Below are positions 47,263 to 58,620 of a stretch of DNA of 64,000 nt, piece after piece. The stretch covers positions 9,921,134-9,985,133 of the forward strand of contig NC_135562.1 in the NCBI RefSeq assembly GCF_964340395.1, written 5' to 3'. A program made the translations under genes and the position numbers. Below the pieces are notes generated by a model. The model was not told the origin of the DNA. It saw nothing but the letters and a program-made list of their open reading frames with translations, and searched no databases. How positions within the stretch are numbered: position 1 is the first letter of the stretch; each line of letters opens with the position of its first letter. The DNA is from Glandiceps talaboti. Lineage: Eukaryota > Hemichordata > Enteropneusta > Spengelidae.

Positions 47263-50015
47263 TGTACTAAAAAATTCATGAATATGAAAACACAATATCA
47301 ATCATATGTATATAAAACACTATATATATATATATATCTCATATTGTTTTAATTAAGTGGATGATAATTGAAATTTTATGCCAACATATGTATGTTGACC
47401 GAGTACATCAAACGTCCATGTTTAGTGAAAAGCCATCGATGATATGTTACATATATATTCTATGCTTTAATTAATGTTAATTTCAGAGCAGGACAGCTGG
47501 GAACACTTGTTAGATAAATATGCAAATTTTCCATTCATATGACCAACTACACTGTTTGCATTTAAAATAACTCTATTACCAGTGATCATCACATTGTTTT
47601 ATAGAGCCAATTACTGGACATGACTGCCATTCAAAAGTCTGAATTAACTACAATTGATTTTCTAGTGTTGTGTAAACAGTGTTAAAACAACAAAAGAATT
47701 GTTTTTTACAAATGTAGTTTAGTGTGTTTTCTAATCAAGGTAACATAGTGTGGGGTGGGGTGTGGCAAAATGTGCATAGATTTCCATATACTGAACTGGA
47801 ATTTTGGTAGAGTTGTTGGATAATACAGTAAATTATCTATGGAATATGGTGATTTTACCAATTTTATCACCCTAAAAGTTAAACATCTACAGATTATTGA
47901 GGTATGGTTGTAAACTCATAACATATAGATTCTGATTGCATGATCAAGGTAACCGAATGTGGATATCGGACAAAATTTGCTTCGATTTCCCATACGCCAT
48001 ACCATACGTTTACTAGTGTTGAGGACAAGTTCAGTAGAATTACACATCGAGGCTTTGGGGAATTTACCTCCTTCCCACATTAAAAACCGCACAACTCATA
48101 AATAGTGGACTGTAAAGTCCATAAAATTCAGGTTTAAAGGGGGCATTGACCTAACAGACGTAACAGTATACATCTGTATCCTTCTAAATGACTAACATCA
48201 TGCGTGGTCAGACAGATTCATATGACAATTTAGAGAAATTTCATCCTGAAAAATAATACTATATCTTTGAATTAAAGGGTCATATATATGACTTTCCTGT
48301 CAGAATCTGGGTTCTACCATTATTTTGATATCTACCAGACATCTTCATCAAAGATACAATGTATCAAACAACAAACCAAACATTCACAAGGTGAGACATT
48401 GTTGCAAGAATTCAATACCAATTGTTATGTTGCAAACTTTATAAAAGTTATTGAAAATTAAATTTATTTGTAATCTTTTTTACACAACTTGTAGCAACAT
48501 GTTGCAATTTTTTTATCTGGAATGTTGGCAAGTTCAAAACAAAAGACACATTGTTGCCAATAATTCAAATGCTACATGTAACTATTTCCCATCACTGCCA
48601 ACTATGTTAATGAAATGTTACGATTTTAATAATCATGCATTACAGTATCTCATTTTTTATGCAGACAACACTATTGCTATTGTTGTGTCACAGTATGTTC
48701 AATTTTAGCAAAGAATTACAACTGAAATTCAAGAATTTTCATTAATGTTCTCAAAAACATAAATGAACTATTTACTTATTTTAAGTAATAAATTTGGACG
48801 ATTCCATGCATTTCTTGGTAACCGTAAAATGCTGCTGTTGATTTTCAGTGACAGCATGCAAATCTTGTTTTGACTGTTAGTGTAGTTCGACAATTTTGAA
48901 ATGAAATGAAATGCAAATAAAGCCAACATTCATATACACTCATCACAAATTAGACTGTGTCTATAAGGAGGTATTTAAATGGTTTGTATTGGCATAGTGA
49001 CTCATTGTTCCCTACTACATTTAAAATTACTCTGAAAAAACTGACCTCACCCTCTAGAGAATTACAATTATTAGTCCTTATTTCAAACAATTTTTGTTCA
49101 ACCATATATTTTGAATATTTTCCGCCAGTTTGTTAAAATTTATTTATGATTCATGACTTCTTAATATTCATTGTGAAACTATACCTGTCAACATATGCTG
49201 AGATATTCTGTCCACGAACATGTGTACACTACATAAAATATGCAAGAGACGCAATGTGATGTACCCCAGTACACAAGTAGAATATATCACTTGTGTCCAT
49301 CGGTGCAATGTTTTTGAATATTAATGAGCGTACGTATCTCACGGCACCTGACAATTAAGTTGCATCACTGACAGTTTTATGCTTGAAAGGAAATTGAGTT
49401 TTTGAAATTGACAAGCTTCTATAAGAGAATTGTATTTAATATTCATATTATTCAAAAATGCATGCAAGACAATCAAAGACAGGCTTCGGTGCCTCATATC
49501 TACATATATGTTCATACATGTTTTTCCTTTTCTGGTCTTATACAACAGTGGATTTTTTCAGGTATTTAAAATGATGACAATTTATTTTGAACAAATACAT
49601 GTGCCAGATTATTGTAAATGATACAATACAGACTATACATATTCATTAATTATCATTCTGTTTTCGTATTTATTGATACTGAAAATGGTGGCATCGTGTG
49701 TTTTTTAATTTAATTTCATTTGGTGGGAGAAAGCCGCAAAACTCACATATGTCAGTATTAAGGTAATGTGTAACAGATTGATTAGTTCGCTTTAATAGTA
49801 AGTAATATGTAACATATCCTTGACGTTTACATATATATATATGGAAATTTCTAATAAATAAAATTACAATAATGATCATTATCAAGTTATCACAATTTTT
49901 AATATTAATATCAGCAGCAAACGAGTACAAAACCTTGAATCTGCATCCCTAATATTATATCATGATTCTGTCAAAAAATGTTTCCGCATATATTATATTA
50001 CAATATATAAATAAA
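47263..50015. other. No gene seen
   Basis: Very AT-rich, with TATATA runs near 47325 and 49830. Frames at 48451-48708 and 49670-49930 have no recognised domain. Confidence 0.5.
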
Positions 50016-50017
50016 TG

Positions 50018-50190
50018 TATGTGTGTGAGTGTATGTATGTGTGTGTACGTGTGTGTATGCGTGTATGTGTATGTATGTGTGTGTGCATGTGTGTGTATGT
50101 GTGTGTGTGTGTCTGTGTGTGTGTGTGTGTGTGTATAGTAAATACATGTATATGTATGTGTATCTATAATATAATATAATATAATATATT
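50018..50190. repeat. (GT/ATGT)n microsatellite followed by (TATAA)n
   Basis: Alternating GT with interspersed ATGT from 50018 to about 50160, ending in ATAATATAATATAATATA at 50167-50188. The His/Thr frame on the minus strand is an artefact. Confidence 0.95.
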
Positions 50191-50245
50191 CAGTGTTTTT
50201 GTTAAAGGCAGTAAGCAGGTAAAATGTACCTGGGTTCCCAAACAA
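50191..50245 (+). repeat. Partial copy of the 74-bp stem-loop repeat
   Basis: CAGTGTTTTTGTTAAAGGCA, GTAAGCAGGTAAAATGTACC and TGGGTTCCC, same orientation as the other loci, abutting the microsatellite. Confidence 0.8.
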
Positions 50246-51377
50246 AATTATGATAGATTGTGGGAAACTATGCAACATTAAATCCTTTCCCCCTTTCTAT
50301 TACTAAGGTTACCCAACCTTAGCAAAACACTATAACTATATATATATATAACTAGTAAATGGCGGTGTGAAAAAAAAAGCACACAGTGAGATCACCAAAT
50401 AGCTCGCTATGTGGGTGGACGAATGAATGGTGAACTATTCAAACATAAATTGCTAAATTAGTCACTCTACTAGGTTTACAGCAGTCATTGATAATGTACT
50501 CTAACACTGCCTATTGTGAAATAAGATATCAATTTTGACATTTTTCTCCTAAGAATACATGACCAGAAGGAAGACTTCACAATTTGATTTAGTGTGTGTT
50601 TTTTAGGTTAATCCAGAAATAGAGGAATATGCTATTTTATCATTATAGGAAAAATGTGGGTAAAGATGATGTCATCACAAGGTTTTCCCAGAAACCCTTG
50701 CAGGAAATTTCCAAAATGGCTGAACACATGTCAAGTGCTATACGGTTTCTTTACAAGATTTCAATATTGAATACGTTACCTTGTAGTTGCTATTTTATCA
50801 CTAAAAATCATATTTAAGTTGATAGCAGTAATCAATACAAGTGTGCTAAAGGCAGAAATAGGGGGCTATGTCATAAAAGTATCCCTCTGCTTTGAACCCA
50901 ACAAGTTCTACACTGTGTATCATGAATATGGTGGAAGGCAAGTCTCCATCCCCTCCCTCCATCCAACCCTCATCCATCCAAAAAATAATGGAACAGTCAT
51001 AGTGAATTTGCATGTCAAAAAATGCTTTGTTATGCAAATATGTCAGTAGGTGGAACCCACTACTGTATGGTAGCCCAAGGATGGTTCACAAAACAACCTT
51101 CATACAGCTACATGTACATTAACATTTACATCCATTCCTATATTAGTTTACATTTGTCTATAAAGAATGAGATAATATATATTCTACTACCAGTCTTTGT
51201 TATAACTGATGGAGTTCATCTACCAGCAAACTTATAACTTTCATTGAAAAAACACATATAAATAGAATCTAATCTTAGAAATTCGCCTTGACCAGTTTAT
51301 GCAGTATTACTATCTAGAATAGTACGTGTATGACCCTATGTATAACAACATCAATATCAACATTCAGGGCTTGAAGT
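50246..51377. other. No gene seen
   Basis: AT-rich. Opposite-strand frames at 50819-51049 and 50846-51037 have no known domain. Confidence 0.5.
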
Positions 51378-51815
51378 TAGTAGTAGTCCTTGACACCACT
51401 AAACATTGTATCAAGACTACCAAATTAGCAGTAGTCCCGGACACATACAGACTACTAAACACTGTATCTAGACTACCAAATTAGCAGTAGTCCCGGACAC
51501 ATACAGACTTCTAAACATTGTATCTAGACTACCAAATTTGCAGTAGTCCCGGACACATACAGACTTCTAAACATTGTATCAAGACTACCAAATTAGCAGT
51601 AGTCCCGGACACATACAGACTACTAAACACTGTATCTAGACTACCAAATTAGCAGTAGTCCCGGACACATGGACTACTAAACATTGTATCTAGACTACCA
51701 AATTAGCAGTAGTCCCGGACACATACAGACTACTAAACATTGTATCTAGACTACCAAATTTGTAGTAGTCCTGGACACATGGACTACTAAACATTGTATC
51801 TAGATTAACAAATTT
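51378..51815 (+). repeat. 56-bp minisatellite, ~8 copies
   Basis: The unit contains TCTAGACTACCAAATTAGCA, GTAGTCCCGGACACATACAG and ACTACTAAACATTGTA. Some copies lack an ACATACAG block and read ACATGGACTACT. AGTAGTC and GACTACT within each unit are complementary, so each can form a small stem. The upstream edge resembles the block at 22632. Confidence 0.95.
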
Positions 51816-54800
51816 ATGCAGTGGTACTCTGTTAGACCAAGGGAAGATTGTGGCTGAAACCGTTCACTTGGCCAAATCTGACTGACAAGATAAATTTAAG
51901 GCCTGAACATTAAAATCAACATCAATATCTGAATGATAAGTGCCATCCAAACCACATCCCAGAGGATGAACTGTTGACTCAAAGATAATTTCCATCTCCA
52001 CAGCAAAACTTGACAACATGGGGAGAGGTGACAAGAATGTTTTAATGTAATGTTTTCTTCAAAAGGTAGCGCAAACAGCTTATCCTTGCAGGCCCGAGGG
52101 AACTTAGCAAATTATCATATCTTCAAACTTAGAAACAATTCAATGAATACCTACAGGTTGAAACATTCAGACAAGTATTTTATGAACACAATAGGCTAGG
52201 CTTTCTCTGTTTGATTGACTGTGGGCTGCTCTCACATTCATCAAAACCTGACTCTGATCTGAAGTGTGAATGGATGACTATGTAATTTGCATATCAAATC
52301 ATTAGTATGCAAATGGAACTATATATCATTTGTATGCAATTGTAACTACATTGATAAATATTGAGAAGTTTCTTATACGGCTTTTCAGGTCTTAACTATG
52401 ATGCAGAATTCATTTGGAAAATACCTCAAGAGGTAAAACTATAGAACTAGAAGTATAACTAGAAGACACTGGATCGTGCATAAACTAAGGTACAAGTAAG
52501 GTAAGCATGCTGCAATAATGACTCAGCATAAGTATCTAATTGGAAAGTGCAGAACCTAACAGAAGTTTTATGCAAATGAGCTGAACTGTTTTGCATATCT
52601 CATTATTATGTACTTTTGCATTTATCATTTCCATATTTCAGTTTACCTATTTTATGAAAACCATATTCAGCTGCACTACTGTTGCTGAAAACTCTTTTTT
52701 TCACACCAAACTCTGAAAGAACTTTCATTTTAACCCGACGTGTCGAACAATGCACAATTTTTCTCTGATCGTGAGAATCTCCTGCAGAATATTAACCCCT
52801 GCACCTTTGATTTGACTGTGCCCCTACTTGGTACAATAGCCGCATATCAATGAGGTAACATAACAAATAATGTCTACCCAGTAAACAATGATAATTGTTC
52901 CTGTAGATTACCTGGGTTCCAATCTTTTTTTACGTGACTGGAATGCAGACGTGCAGAGGACATCATTTACAATAAGATTTCAGGTAAACCCATGAATGAC
53001 CTTACGTCTCGACTTCAGATGAACTAACGACAAGCATTCCAGTTATGTACAATCAAACAATATACAAATATAAACAGGTGCCGACAAGTTTTGAATTTTT
53101 TTTTCTTCCTTTTGTCACATCAATGAATCGGTGTGTCTAGTACAATACAACTCAAAACAACTTTTGCCAAGCCCATATAAGTTTTGGGATAATAAAAAGT
53201 TAAACAAACAATTACTCGTTGACAAATAAATTTTAAATGCACACTCAGGGTTAAGATAGAGGTATTCATACATACATACAAGACTGAAAATAAAAGTTAT
53301 GCTTAATTTCACATCTTTGTAAATTTGTCTTGCGAATGTGGATGACCAATGGAAGTTAAAAAGTCAGAAATCACAAGGAGATAGAATTGAACCTTATGCC
53401 TCTAACTTTCCTCTATGCCTGTAATGCTAATACAGGAATTAACTAGGGACTGAATCTCGACCCTTTAAAGTAGAAAACCTGCATGTGTACCAAGAATGAT
53501 CCATATTTGATATCTGTAATAGTATTGCAATGTGATGACAGTCTTTAGCTTCACAATACTTGGATTTAAAAGGGGAACACTACTCCAGGAAATAGAGACA
53601 TTTTCATAAACTATGGGTTCTGGAGAGTAATTTTATGATTTTACATCGTCTACAATTACTTGCAATTTCAGAGAAACATCAAGTTGATTTTGTGCCTTTA
53701 TAGGGTATCTTTGCTATGGGCTATTGCATCATGGGAGTCAGCAGAAATAATATATTCAAGTTGCATATGAAATATTCATTGAGTCCTGAGTGTCTTTACC
53801 CTTCAGTGTATATCATCTCTCATGAATATTTCCTGGAGTTCCCTACACTGAGTACAATCACTCTTCCAAGCAGAAAAGTGGAGTTTATACTAAGATGGCT
53901 TAATATCTACATACTTGTACTTTAGCTCGGAGAAATATCAAAAATGTAAAAATAATGACTGATCACTCCAAATGTCAACTATGAAGCCCTCCTCCTACAC
54001 ATACATAATACAACATTCCCTTGGGCTTCAATCTATAGAGTATCTGATCTGTCAATGTTGAAATTCAAATGATGTTGACCTTTGAGAAAGGCAGGTGTTG
54101 AGGTCAATGCATGACACGGTGTCATAGCGGCTGTTTTCTTGCTACCTTGACATTGAGTGTGCTTTACTAACTTGACATTGACTGTACATCACTGGTTTCC
54201 TGCTTCCTTGACGTACAAGGATCAGTGCATTTATCTTGCTGAGTTTTCATAGACTGTCTCTACACCTACACAATTCAAAAGCCTAGAGAAGTATCAGAGA
54301 CTGGAATATGGAGCTCTGCATTATGTATGTTTAATAGTTGTTACAGTTTGGGGCTGGTCAAATCATCACTTATCTGATGTATACATATCATCTTTGATTC
54401 CAGTGAGTTACTATTATTCCTGGCCACATTGTCAAATAGTGTATCCATAAACATTCATCCTATGCCACAGATAACAATAATAATAACAAGTTGATATCTG
54501 TTCTCCCCCCTCTGTGTCAATTGACTCAACACCTTTATACAATTGACTGCATTCTCACTATAATCTAGTACTAACCTAATCAAACCTTTTGCTAAAATTG
54601 GTTGCACTATCTCTTTATATCTCTGGGCCACTGAATCTTAGGTTAGGTCTGCCACAGTGTCTGGCAGTGCCTGTACTCAGGTGACGTCATCCCTTTCTGC
54701 TACCTGAATGCAAGCAAAATTTATTTGTACATCTTGCCTCAGGACTACTGAAGCCGTTGTCTGGCACAGTCTCTCAGAGTGTCTGTACTGAGATCATCCC

Positions 54801-57000
54801 CTTCTGTTACCTGAGGGCGAGCCAATCTATTTGTCACCCATAAATCTTCTTTTAATTCTACTTTGGTCCATGCCTGATCAGTTGTCATACCATGCTCTGC
54901 ACCCTATCTGATCATTCAGGTCAACTCCTGTTGAATCAATGCTCATCCAAAAACTTGTAGCAACCCTAGATATCTATGTCCAGTCAACCCCCAACTCAAA
55001 ACAACTGAAATGGACTTTTACTAGATTTTTGTGTCTGCAATGTCTGTGGTGCTCAATTCTACCACTAACTGAAATGATATGAACTTTTGCTGGTTCTATT
55101 TTGTGCATGTTTTGTTCCTGCAATGTACATGTCTTGCTACTCATACCCCAAACTCAAACAAAATACACTTTTGGGGGGCTCTGTTTTGTGCCTGTAGTGA
55201 ACATCTATGTTTGTAATCTCCAATTCTATGCCTAACATAAAATGAAATGCACTTTTCTGGGATCTGTTTTATGCCTGCAATGCATTTGAGCCATATATGT
55301 CTACCCCTAGTATCTCTAACAAAATGCATAACCATGATAAGTTTAGTGCATAGTACAATATACATCTGTTTCTCACAGACATTTGCATTTACTCTAGTCT
55401 TATTGTAAATTCCACATATGCATTCTTTAATTTCAGTTCTTGTTACAGAATATGACATGTATCACAAATCTCCACATCAGTATCAAAACCTGCACCATGG
55501 GAGTTCATTCACTGGGTAGTGCAAACCTATTTTTGGTTAGATCATAGTCAAGCGTCCACACTCAAAGCACTGAGTGCAAACAGAAACTCATTGGAGTTTA
55601 AGCATTACCCATAATATTACATACACATGCTCAGACAACCAACACTGTCTGAGAAACATGTAAGTGGGTGAGTCAACAGAATTCATCATGGAATACATCA
55701 CAGTTCTTATATCAAGAAATAGAACGACTTACATGCTTTCAAGGGTCTGAGTCATCAACCCAGTAATCAATGGTACACTATTATGATGACTTCAGTACAC
55801 AGTTATTTCTTGTACAGTTTGAATTACATTATCAAATTCCTACAGCTTGTTGTGTTCTCATTACATCTGTTTTATTCAAATTAATTTCTCTGCTTTGTAG
55901 CAGGATGCTTCTAAATTTTAAAATCTATGATTTTTAGATGTTTTTATCAAGGGCATCTCGTTGCTATGAAACTGCATTCAGGACAGTCATTTAATTAATT
56001 GAAAATAAAGTGAAAGTGGATTGCGATGATTATTAATGTCGTTTTGTGAAGATTTTACGGCAATTGATGTGAAATTGGACATGTAACAATTTTCATCAGA
56101 TATTAAATTGTAATATGCTCTGTATATAAACTACACGACATTGACCTTGCAAGCTTTATTATTATATGATGTCACCGTAGCGCTATGTGTGGACGTCCCC
56201 TCCCTCCCATAGAGTCTTGAACTCCACTGAAATCAATGCAACTCACACTCCGATAGTGAAAAGATTCTAATTCCTATTCATTGTAATTGTAAGAGACTCG
56301 TAAATGAATGCCTTCTACTGTAAAACGTTTTGTGAAAGCAGTTTTTTCCACTTTTGTGATAATGATAGTGTGACCTCAACTCAACAGTGGTCAACAACCT
56401 GATATAATACCTATACAAGGTCCATAGGAGTCTTAGCTAGCGCTAGGTTAGTAAACTTGTGATGCCATATTACCGAACCCTTCTCATTTACTATTTCCTT
56501 TCAAAATTTCTTGCTTCCCATAGAGTTCTATAAGTAGAGTTTTTACAAAAGGTTTACATCTGGGTGTGTGTTTGTAACATTTAATTATCTGCATTTATCA
56601 CAATATGGGTACATTGTCTGGACAGTAGACATCCATTTTTAATGGTTTCATTATCATACACTTTGTGTGCCTACCTACTGTCATTCTACAACAATGCATG
56701 GGTATGTAGTCAGTGACTGAATTAAATGAAAACTGTTTTGGTTTTTTTCAATTCAGAGTAACGAACTAATTCAATACACTACAGGCTGTCCACAATACAA
56801 ATGCACTTAGTTGACAATTCGTTTCCTGTGGGGAACCATCCCTAAAAAAACGAAAGTCAACAATCATGTCAAATTTGACAGAACAGGTGTCTGTCAAAAT
56901 AATCCCTGTGAAACACTGTAAGTAAATTTTAGTAGTTAAAAAAAAAAGACAAGTTTATGTACATACAAAGTTTGTACTTGAAATCGAACTAAAGAAAAAC
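51816..57000. other. Intronic-looking sequence, no exon recognised
   Basis: About 5 kb immediately downstream (in gene direction) of the CH1 start exon, where the next CH1 exon would be expected if the intron were short. I looked for reverse-complement signatures of DLYEDLRDGHN and RFHKLQN and found none. Frames at 53115-53312, 53716-53925 and 55141-55458 have no known domain. 55060-55290 holds imperfect repeats of TTTTG(T)GCCTGCAATG words. Confidence 0.5.
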
Positions 57001-57004
57001 TTAC

Positions 57005-57066
57005 CTTTACGATATGCTTGTTTACCCATTTTGTGAAGGTCTTTTTCTGAATTTCGTCCCGTTCAT
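57005..57066 (-). CDS. Spectraplakin/plakin, shared second exon: start of CH1 actin-binding domain
   Basis: A 62-bp internal exon read on the minus strand. It contributes two bases to a split codon and then 20 codons containing ERDEIQ, QKKTFTKWVNKH and IVK, the start of the first calponin-homology domain of the spectrin/plakin actin-binding module. KTFTKWVNKH is almost invariant in beta-spectrins and plakins. The acceptor has a long pyrimidine tract ending TTTTCAG, and the donor is AAG|GTAAGT. The phases (1 in, 0 out), as I recall them, match the vertebrate plectin/dystonin exon to which all alternative first exons splice. The following exon (family motif DLYEDLRDGHNL) was looked for on this strand across 1-57004 and not recognised, so the downstream intron probably runs out of the window. 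Confidence 0.93.
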
Positions 57067-57206
57067 CTGAAAATTAAACGAAAAAAAAGTTGTCAGACTC
57101 CTTTTCCAGATCATAGTACATGCTAAAAAACTTGATACTGGGAGGTTTCGTTATGCAGAGTTCCCATAGCCCATTCCAATGTGGGGGCCTTGTTTGGTTT
57201 GCTTAC

Positions 57207-57342
57207 GTAAATAAGTGAAGACGAGAAAGCAATAAATTAAAAGGTCTAACACCAATGTGATGATCAACACACCCTTGTAACGTGACAAGTTCTGCTCATA
57301 GTACTCAGCTGGGTTTGAGTGGTCGTCTGTCGGTTCAGCCAT
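57207..57342 (-). CDS. Putative alternative first exon of the spectraplakin encoding a membrane anchor
   Basis: An ATG in an ideal context (ACCATGG), with an in-frame TAG 13 codons upstream, opens a frame of 45 codons before a GTAAGC donor at 57206. The peptide starts MAEPTDDHSNPAEYYEQ, is acidic, has R21 and K23, then an uninterrupted hydrophobic stretch at residues 24-45 (I, L, V, F, Y rich) long enough to cross a membrane once. The donor is in phase 1, the same as exon 1 at 58014, so joining to 57066 gives a His junction codon and then ERDEIQ of CH1. The intron would be 140 bp. If the donor is not used the frame runs on to a stop at 57151 (63 residues, ending GMGYGNSA), which would make it a small membrane protein inside the intron. 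Vertebrate dystonin-2 also has an N-terminal transmembrane segment ahead of the same CH domains. Splicing is inferred, not shown. Confidence 0.6.
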
Positions 57343-57760
57343 GGTTAGGTTAGGTGCTAGACAGTATACACTACAATACTACGATGCTGCTTGGCTATGT
57401 GTATACGGTATGATAGGTAATTTGAAAGCGATTACTCTTTCGAGTTTCGGCGTGCGAACGTGTGTGTAAACTTCAACTACGCCGATTGGCACGCAGAAGG
57501 TGTGGATATCCCACTGTTGGGTCGTACGGATCTTGACAACAAGGTAAGCTCGTTGGGCTCAAAGTCTACCCTCCGTTACACCGACGACATCGTCAGTGGT
57601 CAGCTTCAGGGAGACGAGGACACCGACGCAGCCTGTTGTCAGTATCTCCTCCATCCACACCTATGACTCACGACGCCAGCACTAGCTAGGGTCCTCTCCG
57701 GTTTATGCAGATTTAGTGCCCGATTGGGTGCCACAACAAAGCATGAAACGCCGGTGCTTT
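57343..57760 (-). promoter_or_regulatory. CpG-rich putative promoter/5'UTR of the membrane-anchor exon
   Basis: About 24 CpG dinucleotides fall between 57441 and 57755, in a window where CpG is otherwise scarce. The region lies directly upstream of the ATG at 57342. This is the expected look of an unmethylated promoter and supports a separate transcription start for the alternative exon. No TATA box or initiator could be fixed. A plus-strand frame from 57460 crosses it, but it has only a GTG start and is treated as chance. Confidence 0.45.
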
Positions 57761-58013
57761 TGTGATGAAAGGTAAAGGGGTTGGCGTTCGCCTCTGGCCT
57801 TTACTACTCCAGTGCTGTTGTTAATGTGTGAATGGGCAGATGAAGAGCGCCAACAATGGTCAATTTCCATCAGAATGAGTGCCTTCGGTAATCAACTGAC
57901 CTGACTTGACAATGCGGAGGTACTCAATGGGGTCCTTGTGGCCACAACAATGTATACACCACATTGGGTAATATCACATATATACATCGTACATCATATA
58001 ATATAAAACTTAC

Positions 58014-58164
58014 CTGCTATTCTTAGCACAGCACGATCGGCTAAGTCCAGGTGTTCTAATGGGTTTGTCAAATGTGCCGGCGAACCAGGACGTGATCTCC
58101 TCTCTTCCAACAAGCGGACGATGGATTTGTGTTCGCGTGTTTCGTAGTCTCCGAAATAATCCAT
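58014..58164 (-). CDS. Spectraplakin/plakin, first coding exon (cytosolic N-terminus)
   Basis: Start exon of a minus-strand plakin-family cytolinker; such proteins link actin to microtubules or intermediate filaments through an N-terminal pair of CH domains. It encodes 50 codons plus one base: MDYFGDYETR, then a basic linker (LLEERRSRPGSP), ending LADRAVLRIA. DRAVLRIA followed by DERD is the hallmark that precedes CH1 in plectin, dystonin and MACF1. The start is supported by an in-frame TAG four codons upstream and a good context (A at -3, G at +4). The exon ends CAG|GTAAGT, a consensus donor in phase 1, and the split G plus AT of the next exon restores the family Asp. Only about 70 residues of what is usually a multi-thousand-residue protein are in the window. 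The plakin assignment is secure; which subfamily name applies is not. Confidence 0.9.
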
Positions 58165-58620
58165 GCTATATTGCTATATACTACATCAGCAAATAATTAT
58201 AATGAACCACGGAGTATTTTTCCATCGACTGTTTAGGCACGAAATTTCCACTCGATCTCCACCAAAATTTACACAGATGTTGGCCAATAATAATCGTCCA
58301 ATTCAATTAAATTTTAGTCGTCCCACACGGCCGAGAAATAGCATTTTGAAGCGCTGAACATGCGAGCAATATTGAATATGGCCGCTCCTTCATGGAGTCT
58401 CCAAGCTTTGCCCTTTAGATTGCGTCACCCCTAAGCCGGTACCTCACAGGCGGCGTATCTTTTCCTGATTAACCACTGCTCAGTACTTCAAGTATTCACT
58501 GACTCACCCGTGAATAAATAAAAATGTGAAATTTCGACGTTCTTTAACGGAATGGCGGGGTTCTTTCGGGAGTCAACACCAATATAATCACTGATGTATG
58601 GCGATATTGACCCGAAGTCC
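58165..58620 (-). promoter_or_regulatory. Putative 5'UTR and promoter of spectraplakin exon 1
   Basis: Sequence immediately upstream of the ATG at 58164 (minus strand). CpGs continue through 58200-58560, then drop away. A YY1-like word, AATATGGCCGC on the plus strand near 58374-58384, lies about 210 bp upstream of the ATG. No TATA box is evident. The transcription start is not determinable from sequence alone. Confidence 0.35.

Larger units (their letters stand above)
1..57004 (-). other. Probable very long intron 2 of the spectraplakin
   Basis: No exon with splice sites and recognisable protein could be supported anywhere left of the CH1 exon. All frames are short, lack homology I recognise, and often coincide with repeats. 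The simplest reading is that the intron after the CH1 start exon spans this whole region and continues outside. It could also hide exons of a nested gene or short exons I failed to see; the intron identity is inference from position only. Confidence 0.45.

Noticed and set aside
57151-57206. Extension of the anchor exon to a 63-residue independent protein
   Set aside because: Not excluded, but the in-phase consensus donor at 57206 and the adjacent CH1 exon make the spliced form the simpler reading.
57460-57666. Plus-strand 68-codon frame ending near AAG|GTAAGC
   Set aside because: It starts at GTG rather than ATG, overlaps the CpG-rich promoter patch on the opposite strand, and has no recognisable protein; CpG-rich DNA tends to lack stops by chance.
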